NCBI GenBank assembly: GCA_965153355.1
Contig: OZ231126.1
Coordinates: 76,756,001-76,820,000 of the forward strand
DNA length: 64,000 nucleotides
Source of the DNA: Flaccisagitta enflata
Lineage: Eukaryota > Chaetognatha > Sagittoidea > Aphragmophora
Direction: 5' to 3'
The first letter of the stretch is position 1, and each line of letters starts with the position of its first letter. Shown here one piece after another: positions 21,381 to 32,525 of this stretch. Under the pieces are notes generated by a model that worked only from the letters and a program-made list of their open reading frames with translations, had not been told where the DNA came from and made no database searches. The position numbers were made by a program, and so were the translations under genes.

Positions 21381-22735
21381 CGACGAATGGGTGGGGCCGA
21401 CCTACGGGCGACCAGATTCCGACGGGATATGGAATTGCCCATTAGGCAAATTTGATGAAATCTCAAAGACTCTCAATAAAGAAGTGGTAACAAGTGATGA
21501 GGACGAGTCAACAAGTGACGCGGGGTCACAATATCGTTGCGGACGGGTGGGTAGGGGCATCCAACCCCCAGCTACACCCAACTCCACCCCAATCTCCCTC
21601 CCACACCCACACTGGCCGCACACTTACACTCACTTACAATAACAACTGTAGCATCATAATTCATAAATGCACGTTTTTCGCATTCTCAACTCGCGTGACA
21701 CAACGACGGTCGGACCGACATATGGACGAACAAAGCCTCTCATAGATTTGCGTATCCGCAACTAAAAAGAAAAAAAAGTTGGTGATGCAGTCTCCTAAAA
21801 AAGAAGTTGTAACAAGTGGTATACATGAAGAAGTCAAGAAGAAGATAAAGAAGATGGCGACGCAAAATAGTATTGAAGAAGTGCTATCAAGTGACAAAGA
21901 AGAACGTATCAAGAAGATGAAGAAACAGACAGTGATGCAGTCTCCTAATAATCAAGTGGTAACAAGTGATGACGATGAATCAGTCAAAAAGATGAAGAAG
22001 ATGGCGATGCAAAATAGTATTGAAGAAGTGCTATCAAGTTTCAAAGAACGACGTTTTGAGAAGATGAAGAAACAGACAGTGATGCAGTCTCCTAATAATG
22101 AAAAGGTAACAAGTGATGAGGATGAACCAGTCAAAAAGATGAAGAAGATGGCGATGCAAAATAGTATTGAAGAAGTGCTATCAAGTTTCAAAGAACGACG
22201 TTTTGAGAAGATGAAGAAACAGACAGTGATGCAGTCTCCTAATAATGAAAAGGTAACAAGTGATGAGGATGAACCAGTCAAAAAGATGAAGAAGATGGCG
22301 ATGCAAAATAGAATTGAAGAAGTGCTATCAAGTGGCGAAGAACGACATTTTGAGAAGATGAAGAAACAGACAGTGATGTAGTCTCCTAATAATCAAGTAG
22401 TAACAAGTGATGACGATGAATCAGTCAAAAAGATGAAGAAGATGGTTATGCAAAATAGTATTGAAGAAGTGCTATCAAGTTTCAAAGAACGACGTTTTGA
22501 GAAGATGAAGAAACAGACAGTTATGCAGTATCCTAATAATGAAAAGGTAACAAGTGATGAGGATGAACCAGTCAAAAAGATGAAGAAGATGGCGACGCAA
22601 AATAGTATTGAAGAAGTTCTATCAAGTGGCGAAGAAGGATGTATCGAGAAGATGAAGAAACAGACAGTGATGCAGTCTCTTAATAATGAAGTGGTAACAG
22701 GATGGACCAGTCAGAAAGATGAAAAAAGATAGGGA
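21376..22735 (+). pseudogene. Broken frame of 49-codon tandem repeats, interrupted by a B element
   Basis: Bases 21376-21525 encode a non-repeat segment (FDEWVGPTYGRPDSDGIWN) running into the repeat signature NKEVVTSDEDES. A B element interrupts it, and from 21779 the repeats continue. Signature positions at 21782, 21932, 22079, 22226, 22373, 22520 and 22667 give one 150-bp step and five of exactly 147 bp. Each unit reads like VTSDEDEPVKKMKKMAMQNS followed by IEEVLSSFKERRFEKMKKQT. It is very rich in Lys and Glu and probably helical or disordered. At 22379 the usual CAG is TAG, splitting the array into 200- and 99-codon frames. I do not recognise the protein. Unit-length conservation argues for past coding selection or recent expansion. 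Confidence 0.5.
21530..21768 (-). mobile_element. Family B element inserted in the 49-codon repeat frame
   Basis: Reads CGTTGCGGACGGGTGGGTAG, then ~110 bp of C-rich sequence not typical of B, AAATGCACGTTTTTCGC, ACGACGGTCGGACCGAC, CAAAGCCTCTCATAGA and TTTGCGTATCCGCAACTAAA. The GGCCGGATACACGGC end is missing. It separates two stretches of the same coding repeat and changes frame. Confidence 0.65.
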
Positions 22736-22839
22736 AGCAAACTTTCAAGGAAAAAGTGGTGATGTCAAGAATAAGATTTTGAATATGAGGAAGTCCCCTA
22801 ATTGAAAAAAAGGTAAAAGGTAGTGAGGAAAGTCATTAA

Positions 22840-22962
22840 AACAAGGCCGGATGCACGGCTACCTCAGTCGCGTGCGGGTGGGCAGGGGCTGTTTTTGAGG
22901 TCACTTGATCATGGAGGGACCGACAAAGCGGGATGTAGAGTCGCGTAGCACGCGACTAAAAA
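22840..22962 (-). mobile_element. Family A element, short copy
   Basis: ACAAGGCCGGATGCACGGCT, CTCAGTCGCGTGCGGGTGGG, GACCGACAAAGCGGGATG, TAGAGTCGCGTAGCACGCG and ACTAAAAAG. Most of the tetranucleotide tract is missing. Head half AGTCGCGTGC and tail decamer GCACGCGACT are complementary. Confidence 0.7.
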
Positions 22963-23635
22963 GAAGAGGGTGAACGATATTTTGAACGAATTAGTCCAGA
23001 TCCAGTTAGTATGAAATATAATACAAACCGCGGCAATAATCGATATCAAAAATATTGATCCTATTTTTTGAAAATAAAAAAATCGGTATCTTTGCGGCCC
23101 CATTGGAAAACCTATCCCACCGCTTTCAGAGTAAGTAACAATTAAGTGAGCTACATCCCTACATCCCTACCTACATCCCCTCCCATAGCTCCAAGGGCGA
23201 ATTGTCCATTGTCCTACGGGGCAGGAGCAATCGAACCATCACGATAGAATTTTGATTGGCACTTTGCTCGTCATGAATTTGAAAGTGACACTTGGTAAAG
23301 TATGATAACCAATTTTGTAGGGGAGGAGAGGGGGGGGATTCGACCCCCTCCCTGCTCACCATAAATAAAGCCGCGACCTTACTCTGATTATACTGTGATT
23401 TTTCTCTCGATAACTTCATGATAATCCCACAGAAAAAAAGGAAAAAAGTCAGTGTCGGTGAAGCAATTTCTCATTCTTTGACTTACTTTCTATCCTTTGC
23501 CATCGTTGAGGCTTCTCCCGTCTCACCTTTAAGTAAAGTTTGGTTCAGCAATAATCCCAAGGGTGATTATTCATGAGGGTCAAAGATCAAGGTTAATAGA
23601 TGGTCAGTGGAATTCTAGACGTTCGCTGGAGAAAG
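22963..23635. other. No gene seen
   Basis: Unique-looking sequence; minus frames at 22909-23103 and 23171-23419 carry no recognised motif. Confidence 0.45.
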
Positions 23636-23860
23636 AGAAGTAGAAAAAAGAAAGAAATGGTGAAAGAAAAAAAATGAAGAAAAGATTTAAGAAGAAGGGA
23701 AAATCCTGTCGTGGAGAAAGGGGTAAATAGCAGCAAGAAGAGGAAGAAGAATTGAAAGAAGGAGAAGAAGAAGAAGGAGAAAGAGGAGAAGAAGAAGAAG
23801 AAGAAGAAGAAGAAGAAGGAGAAGAAGAGGAAGAAAAAGAAGAAGGAGAGGAAGAAAGTA
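23636..23860 (+). repeat. Purine-rich (GAAG/GAA)n tract
   Basis: Degenerate GAA/AGA/GGA repeats giving E-rich or S-rich frames. Confidence 0.85.
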
Positions 23861-24008
23861 TAATGATAAGAATTTGTTGTTTGCTTACATTTCGGTATTT
23901 CTTTTTTGGCAACTACTTTCGTTGTCTTTTCACTTGTCTTTTACTCTTTGACATTATATACGCTGCGTCCGTGTCGTAGACATCATCAATCGTCATTGCT
24001 GTGTTCGT

Positions 24009-24011
24009 CAC

Positions 24012-24046
<35 letters not shown>

Positions 24047-24117
24047 CCATCACCATCACCATCACCATCACCATCACCATCACCATCACCACCACCACCA
24101 CCACCACCACCACCACC

Positions 24118-24171
<54 letters not shown>

Positions 24172-24345
24172 TCCACCACCACCACCACCACCACCACCAC
24201 CACCACCACCACCACCACCACCACCACCACCACCACCACCACCACCACCACCACCACCACCACCACCACCACCACCACCACCACCACCACCACCATCATC
24301 ATCACCATCATCATCTTCATCATCATCGTCGACGTCATCGTCGTC
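24009..24345 (+). repeat. (ATC)n / (ACC)n compound trinucleotide tract
   Basis: Blocks of ATC, (CATCAC) hexamers, ACC, ATC again, ~115 bp of ACC, then ATC grading into GTC/GTCGCC. The alternating blocks suggest repeated slippage from one array. Confidence 0.95.
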
Positions 24346-24770
24346 GCCGTCGTCATATTCCTCATGGCTCTCGTTTCCGCGTTCATTTCCTCCTTCAAGC
24401 TTCGGTCAATTCCTTTTCTTTCCTTTTTCTTTGCCCAGCTTTTCTTCTCTTTTCTTCTATCATTAATAAATTCGGTGAGATTAGAGGATTGCCGAGCTGC
24501 AAAGAGCTAAAAATATCCGAGGGAAAATGAGGAGCGTGCTGCAGCACGAATTAAGTGCCGCAGCATGGATTCTGTGCTGCTGCTCCAGCGCGGCGGGTTT
24601 CATTTCGAGTTGCTGCAGTTATGTCAATGTGAGTTGCTGCAGTTAATCAAAAAGGCTTACCGGGTGCAACTTTCAGTGACAAACGGGGACTAGAAATGAA
24701 CTTGTTCAATGTGTTTGTTTTCATTTTTCACGGTTATTACGGCAGATGTGCCGTGACAGAATTGTTAACT
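24346..24770. other. No gene; CTGCAG-rich patch
   Basis: GCTGCAGCACGAATTAAGTG ... GTGCTGCTGCTCC ... two copies of GAGTTGCTGCAGTTA (about 24536-24643). No frame of interest. Confidence 0.4.
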
Positions 24771-25680
24771 CCAACCTCATTGGTATTTTCAACGCAACAG
24801 CCATAGCCAAGTTCAATCCTAATAACAGCACAAACGCCAATGCCAATACCAACGCATACGCCATTTTCAATTTTGAAGCCATTACTTATGCCTCTGCCAT
24901 AGCACCAGCTTCTTCCAACGCAAACACCATCATCAATGCCATCTTTAACACCAACATCATTTTAACACTGTAATGACTGTATACATCACGTTAGTAATGC
25001 CCTTCTATCATTTTTTTTACTGCTTAGTCATCATAGCTGTAGATCAATGCCAACTCTACTACCGAAGTCATCTTAGTATACACTATACAACGCCAACGCC
25101 AAAGCTAGTGCAATGTCAACGCTAACGCCAACGCCAACGTCAATGCCAACGCAAATGCCAGCGCTGATGCCAATGCCAACGCAAATGCCAGCGCTAATGC
25201 CAACCTTGACCCCAACGCCGTCACCAACGCCAACACTATCAACACTGCCAACGTCATACCAGTATACAACCATTTTAGTATGCCAACGCCAACGCCAACG
25301 CCAACCCCAATATCAACGCCAACCTTAACGCCAACGCCAACCTTAACCCCAACGCCAACACTATCATCAATGCCAACTCCAATACCAACATCATTTTAGT
25401 ATACGCCAACACCAACGCCAACGCCAACGCCAATGTCAACACCAAAGCGAACACCGACGCCGACGCCAACGTCAATACCATGTCATGTCATGGCATTACC
25501 AAACACAAACGCCGACGATACACTATATCAATGGTCAACGCTATCACCAATACCAACACCAGTCCCAACGGCTTCACCGACATCAACACTAACTTCAATC
25601 CCAATGGCAACACCAACGCCAACACTAACTTCAACACCAACGCCAACACTAACTTCAACCCCAACGGCAACGCCATGGTT
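24771..25680 (+). repeat. Degenerate GCCAAC hexamer array
   Basis: About 900 bp of AACGCC/AATGCC/CTAACGCC hexamers, broken by a recurring spacer like CATTTTAGTATACACTATAC near 25070, 25260, 25390 and 25515. Frames such as TPTPTP and NANTN are repeat translations. The spacer shows a higher-order unit of about 130-190 bp. Confidence 0.8.
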
Positions 25681-25747
25681 TTATTCGACGCCAATAAATG
25701 GCCAACGCTGCCACATCGTCATAATTGTGCTTTTAGGAAAGTTCCGC

Positions 25748-25754
<7 letters not shown>

Positions 25755-25787
<33 letters not shown>
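25755..25787 (+). repeat. Short (CT)n tract
   Basis: Simple CT dinucleotide run. Confidence 0.9.
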
Positions 25788-25872
25788 TTTCTCATTTTTC
25801 GTGTTCCTTCCTGTTTATGCGTTCGTGTATATGAGCGAAGGAAAGAATTTGGTCGATTGCATATATCGTTTT

Positions 25873-26225
25873 AGAGAAGCGCGGTCCCAAAGGTGCCCAT
25901 GCCTTATGCTTTCATAGTTTCATATACAGCAGAGTTCTTGTTTCTTTTTCTCCTTCTTTGTTGCAAATCTAAGCCTTGAGTTCCAAATCTCATCTTTAAG
26001 ACTCGAACTTCATCCTTGAGGCCCTATCACAGCCGTGAGGCTTAAATCATAGCTTTGATGCCCAATTCCCAGCCCTGAGATTTTAATTTTAGGTTTGAAA
26101 TCCCAGCAACAAATTTCAAATTCTAGCCTCAAACATGAAATCTCAAATCTCCGCCTCCTTGTGGCTCAAATCCCGGCTCTGGGATCTAGCTCAAGGCTAA
26201 AGATTTCATCCTAAATTCTGGCCTT
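25873..26225 (+). repeat. Degenerate family C element
   Basis: GCGGTCCCAAAGGTGCCCAT, GCCTTATGCTTTCATAG and CAGAGTTC...TCTCC resemble the C head. Decayed 20-bp units (AAATCTAAGCCTTGAGTTCC and variants) follow. No closing hairpin. Confidence 0.5.
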
Positions 26226-26343
26226 GAATTGGCATGAATTATACGCACACTGTGTAGGAAATAAGGTAATTTTGTAGATGAAGTATCGCACTTGAATTTC
26301 CCGAAAATGCCGCCGGGGCAAAGTTTTAATCGGCGAGTAGATA

Positions 26344-26864
26344 CAGTAGATGTCGTCTAGACTTGGAAATACGGGGGAGCTTCATAACTCGACTACGCAT
26401 GGGGTAAAGGGACTGAAATTTTCACGCGTAATGTATAGACCCTAAGGAGTTGACGATGGGGCAATGGCATCCCCCTACGGCATACCTTAGCAAAAAAAAA
26501 ACTTCAAGTGTAAAACTATAGGATTAATCACTTTTTTCGCAGAATTTCAGCTTCATCAATTTTCTTGATTTGCAAAACCAGTGTGGGATTCAAACCTAGA
26601 TCCTTTAAATAAACTGATCACAATCACAATCATGATAATTCTGAAGTCAAGTGAGTTAACCACTAGACCAATTCCGGCAGCTGTTTGATAAGTGCAAATT
26701 TGATTTGGTGTATTCAAAAGAATTTTCTATCCACAGAGCTGCTATACCCCATCGTCAACCCTATAGGACATAAACATTATACAAACACAGTTTCATTTCA
26801 TTTGCACTAATAGTATTCAAGATAGGAGAGCCCCCGTATATTTAAGTATAGACGACATCTACTG
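26344..26864. mobile_element. 521-bp TA-flanked inverted-repeat element (Tc1/mariner-like MITE)
   Basis: The left end TA+CAGTAGATGTCGTCTAGA is mirrored by TCTACTG+TA at 26858-26866, with ~38 bp of terminal inverted repeat including ACGGGGG. Inner segments GAGTTGACGATGGGG and CCCCATCGTCAACCC also mirror, so much of the element is fold-back. TA flanks and a CAGT terminus are typical of Tc1/mariner derivatives. No transposase. Confidence 0.65.
26571..26690 (-). other. tRNA-like segment inside the 521-bp element
   Basis: On the minus strand the A box TGGTCTAGTGG is followed ~70 bp later by the B box GGTTTGAATCC. Spacing and mismatched arms exclude a functional tRNA. The stretch around A box and TTCAGAA resembles the SINE head at 33-36 kb, so I infer a related tRNA-derived SINE. 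Confidence 0.5.
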
Positions 26865-26867
26865 TAT

Positions 26868-26976
26868 TAAGCCCTAAAACATCTCTAGCCCTAACCCTAA
26901 CCCTAACCTAATCCCTAAGCCTATCCATGACCTTATCCCTAACCCTAACACTAACCCTACCCGTGACTCTAACTCG
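26868..26976 (-). repeat. Interstitial telomere-like (CCCTAA)n repeats
   Basis: AGCCCTAACCCTAACCCTAA and further degenerate CCCTAA, CCCTAAG and CCTAACA units. The unit matches the common animal telomere repeat TTAGGG read on the minus strand. It starts 2-3 bp after the right end of the TA-flanked element. Confidence 0.75.
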
Positions 26977-27069
26977 TTACCCGGTTTCAAGTGGTTGACC
27001 GCTAAAAACAAAAGACAATACCTCATCTACTACAAGACCCTACCGGGGCTTTCTCTCATGTCCCAATAT

Positions 27070-27121
27070 ATCTTTACGGTGGGGAAACGGGCATCGCTGA
27101 CCATCTAACGCTTTAGCGACT
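27070..27121 (+). repeat. Family C tail fragment
   Basis: GGTGGGGAAACGGGCATCGC, TGACCATCTAACGC and TTTAGCGAC match the C tail; no C body precedes it. Confidence 0.55.
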
Positions 27122-27124
27122 TTT

Positions 27125-27506
<382 letters not shown>

Positions 27507-27585
27507 GGGCTAATAAGGCGGTCAGCTTGTTTTCCCAAGTTATCGTGAGTTAGAGTCTTAAGCAAACAAGCCGATAAAAAAAGGC

Positions 27586-27712
27586 AAAGGGAATTAAGCA
27601 AACCACAAATAACGAGTATGTATATACACGGGGCTACCACCGTTTGAAGGGGAATTAAGCAAACCACAAATAACGCGTAAGTATATACACGGGACTACCA
27701 TCGCGCTGTTTC
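27586..27712 (+). repeat. 62-bp direct repeat, 2 copies
   Basis: GGGAATTAAGCAAACCACAA ... GTATATACACGGGGCTACCA occurs at 27588 and again at 27650 with about five differences. Confidence 0.85.
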
Positions 27713-27736
27713 AGGGTGAACCCAACCGTAAGTTAA

Positions 27737-27926
27737 AACAAGGCCGGATACACGGCTACCGAAGTCCCGTGCGGGTGGGCAGGGGCCATATTTGAGGTCA
27801 CTAGACCATTTGGGCAGTGAGGTCTAAGAAATAAAATCATAAAAAAAGTAAGGTGTGACCGACCAACTGACCGACCAACCGACCGACGGACAAAGGGTTG
27901 TAGAGTCGCGTGCACGCGACTAAAAA
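27737..27926 (-). mobile_element. Family A element, complete copy
   Basis: It runs from AACAAGGCCGGATACACGGC to TAGAGTCGCGTGCACGCGAC followed by TAAAAA, with ACCGACCAACTGACCGACC between. In family orientation the head is the perfect 18-bp palindrome AGTCGCGTGCACGCGACT. Confidence 0.8.
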
Positions 27927-28497
27927 CATAATCAAACCGCGAAATTATTTAACATTGTCCAACTGAGGTTAGAAGTAAACTTGCTTAAAACACACTTCAC
28001 ATGCGCATCAATCGTTGCCAAATCGTTACAATCGATGTCATCTGGAAAACTAGGAGTGGTGCGCGTATCAACTAGTCAGTGAGGGTTGTCAAGGCCCTCT
28101 TCCATTTATTTTAGTGTGGGTATAGCGAAGGATATTGTTCCACCTATCACCGTTTTAATGGATGTCTTTCATACAGCATTTCAGTTTGCTTCTAGTGAGG
28201 GATACTTTCCCACGTGTAATACCACGCAAACAAAGTTTTCAAAGATTTCCTGGCAATTATGATAGTTGCTAATTAGCTCATGCGATTGGACTGAACGACT
28301 ATCAGCCCTTTACAGAGTTGATCGTGCTGTCAATCATGTCTTGACAACTTTGTTGGGTTATCCGTTTGCAATTCTATCTATCGTTGTGCCGTTTATGATT
28401 GTGCCGTTTATGATTAAGTGTTGCCTTGCAGCACCATAATGTTTTACATTACGCCAATATGGAACAGAAGTGAAAGGAAAAAAAACTAAAGAAAAAA
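27927..28497. other. No feature seen
   Basis: Unique-looking sequence without a supported gene. Confidence 0.45.
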
Positions 28498-28688
28498 AAC
28501 AAGGCCGAATACAGGGCAATTTTGGTCGCGTGGGGGTAGTACAAAGCCACTGAGGGGTCTAAGGTACTGCAATTGGAGCGGCGATGCAAAATGCAAAAAC
28601 ATGAAAATCGACAGATGTGGCTGACTGACTGACTGACTGACGGACCAACCGAAAAGTGGCTTAATGAGTTACGTAGCACGTTACTAAG
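28498..28688 (-). mobile_element. Diverged family A relative
   Basis: AACAAGGCCGAATACAGGGC, GGTCGCGTGGGGGTAGTAC, TGACTGACTGACTGACGG and AGTTACGTAGCACGTTACTAAG. The order matches A, but the head palindrome is AGTAACGTGCTACGTAACT and the middle has different sequence. Confidence 0.55.
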
Positions 28689-29776
28689 AATGATGAAAAA
28701 AACCTAAATTGTTGCTCGTTACGATGACGTAAAAATCTACTTCTTCCCCCTGCGTCCATACGCGTTACATCGACGCGGAAAGACGTGTACTATGGTCGCG
28801 GTAAGTAGATACGTCTTGTGTCTATTTCATGATCATTTCATTTTGAGAATGTTGCAGACTCATTGCACCGGATACCAGCCAGTGTTCACGGCACAAGCCC
28901 TGTAAGCACGCACCCTTATTGTCATTGTGGTGCTATATTTGGCATTCACAAACGAATGAAGATGTTCATACTGACCAACCAACGACTTGACCACTAGCCG
29001 AGCAAAAAAAAAAACTACAAAGACGCGATGACGCATGTTAAAAAAAAAAGATATAGAAAAAAAAGAAAAGATTTTTCCTGCTCATTTCTACTTTTACTAT
29101 CGCCTTGGGAAGACCCGAAATCTCGTGGAAGAAAGAACAACGACGACGTCGTACAACGCATCAGCGGCGACAGCAGTAACAACAGCAGCATTTGAAGGCT
29201 GTCGCAGCTGTATATTTTCGGCTGCTGTCCCCCTTCTGCCGGACATTCTTTCCTCCGGCGGCAGCAGCAGCTGCTGTAACAGTTATGACGAGGAGGACCG
29301 GGATGGAAAGAGGGAGGGGGGGGTAAGAAGAACCGGGAAGAAAGATAAGGGGGGGGGGTGGAGAAAGAAAGGACAAGGACATGGTGCAGCTGCGACGTCC
29401 GGAACAATGTCGATCATCAAATGCATGACAATTATTCATTGCTGTAGGAAATCAAAGAAGTTCGTTGTATGAGATGATGACGCATGACACATGAGCGGTT
29501 TTATTTACATTTTGAAATTATTTAAAGAGGATTGCCAATGATGTAATCACGAAATGAGGTAATTATGAATTCAATCTTTCCAAGAATCACTTTTGATTTT
29601 TGCTTTATTTGATTGGGCGACATCAAAATTTGATTTTTTTGCACGCCCAGTCAACTGGCAGTGACAGTGACATCCGCCCATCCGTATGTCGCTTTTTGTC
29701 TTATTTACACTCTGTCTCTGTTTGTCACCATCTAAACTAAGAATATGTTTGTGTCAATGTCTTCCTGTGGGACTAT
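28689..29776. other. No recognised gene; one unassigned 145-codon frame
   Basis: A plus-strand frame at 29035-29472 (145 codons) crosses a GC-rich patch with GCAGCAGCAGCTGCTG-like repeats (29155-29280) and GGGGG runs. It matches no domain I know, and alternative frames on both strands are equally open, so I do not call it a gene. Confidence 0.3.
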
Positions 29777-29778
29777 GA

Positions 29779-29817
<39 letters not shown>

Positions 29818-29895
29818 AGTCTGTTTGTCTGTCTGTCAGTCTTCCTGTATACAAGTAAGTTTGTTCTTACTTTTGTCTTTGTCTTTGTCTTGGTC

Positions 29896-29940
<45 letters not shown>
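29777..29940 (+). repeat. (GTCT)n tracts
   Basis: GTCT tetranucleotides at about 29779-29842 and 29896-29926, the latter followed by a short CT run. The remainder are GTCTTT variants. Confidence 0.9.
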
Positions 29941-30543
<603 letters not shown>

Positions 30544-30748
30544 TTTCCATCCTTCAGTGAAATCCATTTTGCTCTCGAAATTGGAAAAAAAGAAGCACGA
30601 GCGACACACACACACAATTTTCACTTTGTTTAAAAACGCGAGTTGTATTTGTTTGTCTTTCTGCCTTTGTAAGACGCACGCAAAGCAAAAGCAAAGGCGC
30701 CCGTCTGCTAATTAGAACAAAGTTCCGGCTATTTGAATCTAGGAGAGC

Positions 30749-30750
<2 letters not shown>

Positions 30751-30834
<84 letters not shown>
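30751..30834 (+). repeat. (GA)n microsatellite abutting a SINE
   Basis: Pure GA run. The SINE copy on the minus strand ends directly against it (GAGATACAATTTG), and the array at 33.4-35.9 kb also ends in GA. Confidence 0.95.
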
Positions 30835-30836
<2 letters not shown>

Positions 30837-30994
30837 CAATTTGTTTTACATCAGCATAGTAAGTCACCACAGTTGTCGGGCTTGGGACCGACTCAGCGTT
30901 TTAAGCGCTCCCTCAAACTCCTGTGTTACCTTCATGCCCGTCCTGGATTCGAACCCTTGACCCTCATTTCTGAAGGCAAGTATTCTAACCACTA
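30835..30994 (-). mobile_element. tRNA-derived SINE fragment
   Basis: Minus-strand copy of the unit at 33.5-35.9 kb. The B box region (plus strand GGATTCGAACCC) and TTCTGAAGGCAAGTATTCTA are clear; the copy stops in the A box at ACCACTA, where a TA-flanked element is inserted. Confidence 0.75.
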
Positions 30995-31606
30995 CAGTGC
31001 GGCGCAAAAATAAGTTTCAGTTTTTGTCACAAGTCTTTTGTATGTTCCATAGCAGATAAAAACCTTTTATCAGTGAGATTATTAAAGGATTTTTAGTTTT
31101 CTTTAATTTGGGACCAATCCCAGATTTCTAGCTCTTTTTGTTTAGGCGTGACATTGATTTGAAGTAGTACATATCAAAATTACCTTGGGAAAAACAGCAA
31201 AAAATGATGATATTTTCATCGCTTGAAAACATGACTGATTCACTTCAAACTAATGTCATTTGAAAAGGAATCAAGTTATAAAGTTCTGCTTGGTCTAGAT
31301 TTGTAGATTTTTTGAAGATCTTTAAAAAGCTCATGGATATTATGCATGAATCATGATTCTTTTTTAGTCTATTAAAGAAAAACACGGTCTAAGATGTGTT
31401 TCATCAATAGTTAGTACTGGTTAATTATATCCCTACTTTGAACTTGTATAACTTTTTTACAAATTACGTTACAATAATGGGATTGGACTAGATTTGTAGA
31501 ATTTTTGAAGATGTTTAAATATATCATGGATTTTAATTGTCTAAACTCACTACTTTTGAAATATTTGCTTACTAAACTGATTGAAACTTATTTTTGCGCC
31601 GCACTG
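30995..31606. mobile_element. 612-bp TA-flanked mariner-like MITE, copy 1
   Basis: The left end CAGTGCGGCGCAAAAATAAG is mirrored by CTTATTTTTGCGCCGCACTG at the right. TA lies outside both ends (30993-94 and 31607-08). It sits in the A box of a SINE. The termini strongly resemble Tc1/mariner ends. No transposase; the interior is AT-rich. Confidence 0.8.
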
Positions 31607-31634
31607 TATTGGAGTAATAACTCATACTATATAG

Positions 31635-31735
31635 GAGACAAAAGAGACAAAAGAGACAAAAGAGACAAAAGAGAAGAAAGAGATAAGAAATAAGAGACAT
31701 AAAGAGACATGCAGAGACATGCAGGGAAATGAAGA
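31635..31735 (+). repeat. GAGACAAAA / GAGACATGCA short repeats
   Basis: Four 9-bp GAGACAAAA units, then degenerate GAGACAT units. Confidence 0.85.
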
Positions 31736-31797
31736 GAAAACCTTGAAAATCGCGTTTTGAAATTTTCGCGTGACGGACATTCAGACATTCATGACAA

Positions 31798-32525
31798 TGG
31801 GCTTGGGACCGACTCAGTTTTAAGCGCTCCCTCAAACTCCTGTGTTACCTTCATGCCCGTCCTGGATTCGAACCCTTGACCCTCATTTCTGAAGGCAAGT
31901 ATTCTAACCACTACAGTGCGGCGCAAAAATAAGTTTCAGTTTTTGTCACAAGTCTTTTGTATGTTCCATAGCAGATAAAAACCTTTTATCAGTGAGATTA
32001 TTAAAGGATTTTTAGTTTTCTTTAATTTGGGACCAATCCCAGATTTCTAGCTCTTTTTGTTTAGGCGTGACATTGATTTGAAGTAGTACATATCAAAATT
32101 ACCTTGGGAAAAACAGCAAAAAATGATGATATTTTCATCGCTTGAAAACATGACTGATTCACTTCAAACTAATGTCATTTGAAAAGTTATAAAGTTCTGC
32201 TTGGTCTAGATTTGTAGATTTTTTGAAGATCTTTAAAAAGCTCATGGATATTATGCATGAATCATGATTCTTTTTTAGTTTATTAAAGAAAAACACGGTC
32301 TACGATGTGTTTCATCAATAGTTAGTACTGGTTAATTATATCCCTACTTTGAACTTGTATAACTTTTTTACAAATTACGTTACAATAATGGGATTGGACT
32401 AGATTTGTAGAATTTTTGAAGATGTTTAAATATATCATGGATTTTAATTATCATGGATTTTAATTGTCTAAACTCACTACTTTTGAAATATTTGCTTACT
32501 AAACTGATTGAAACTTATTTTTGCG
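31798..32525. repeat. Second copy of SINE fragment plus 612-bp MITE
   Basis: GGGCTTGGGACCGACTCAG through the SINE B box, then the MITE from 31914 to 32525, repeats 30876-31600 at a 919-bp offset. It differs by an 8-base deletion (GAATCAAG), a ~20-bp duplication near 32440 and loss of the last ~9 bases of the right end. SINE sequence resumes after the truncation (CTAGACCATGG), showing the original insertion site. Confidence 0.8.

Noticed and set aside
24001-24510. Proline, threonine or valine homopolymer proteins
   Set aside because: Frames of the ATC/ACC compound tract.
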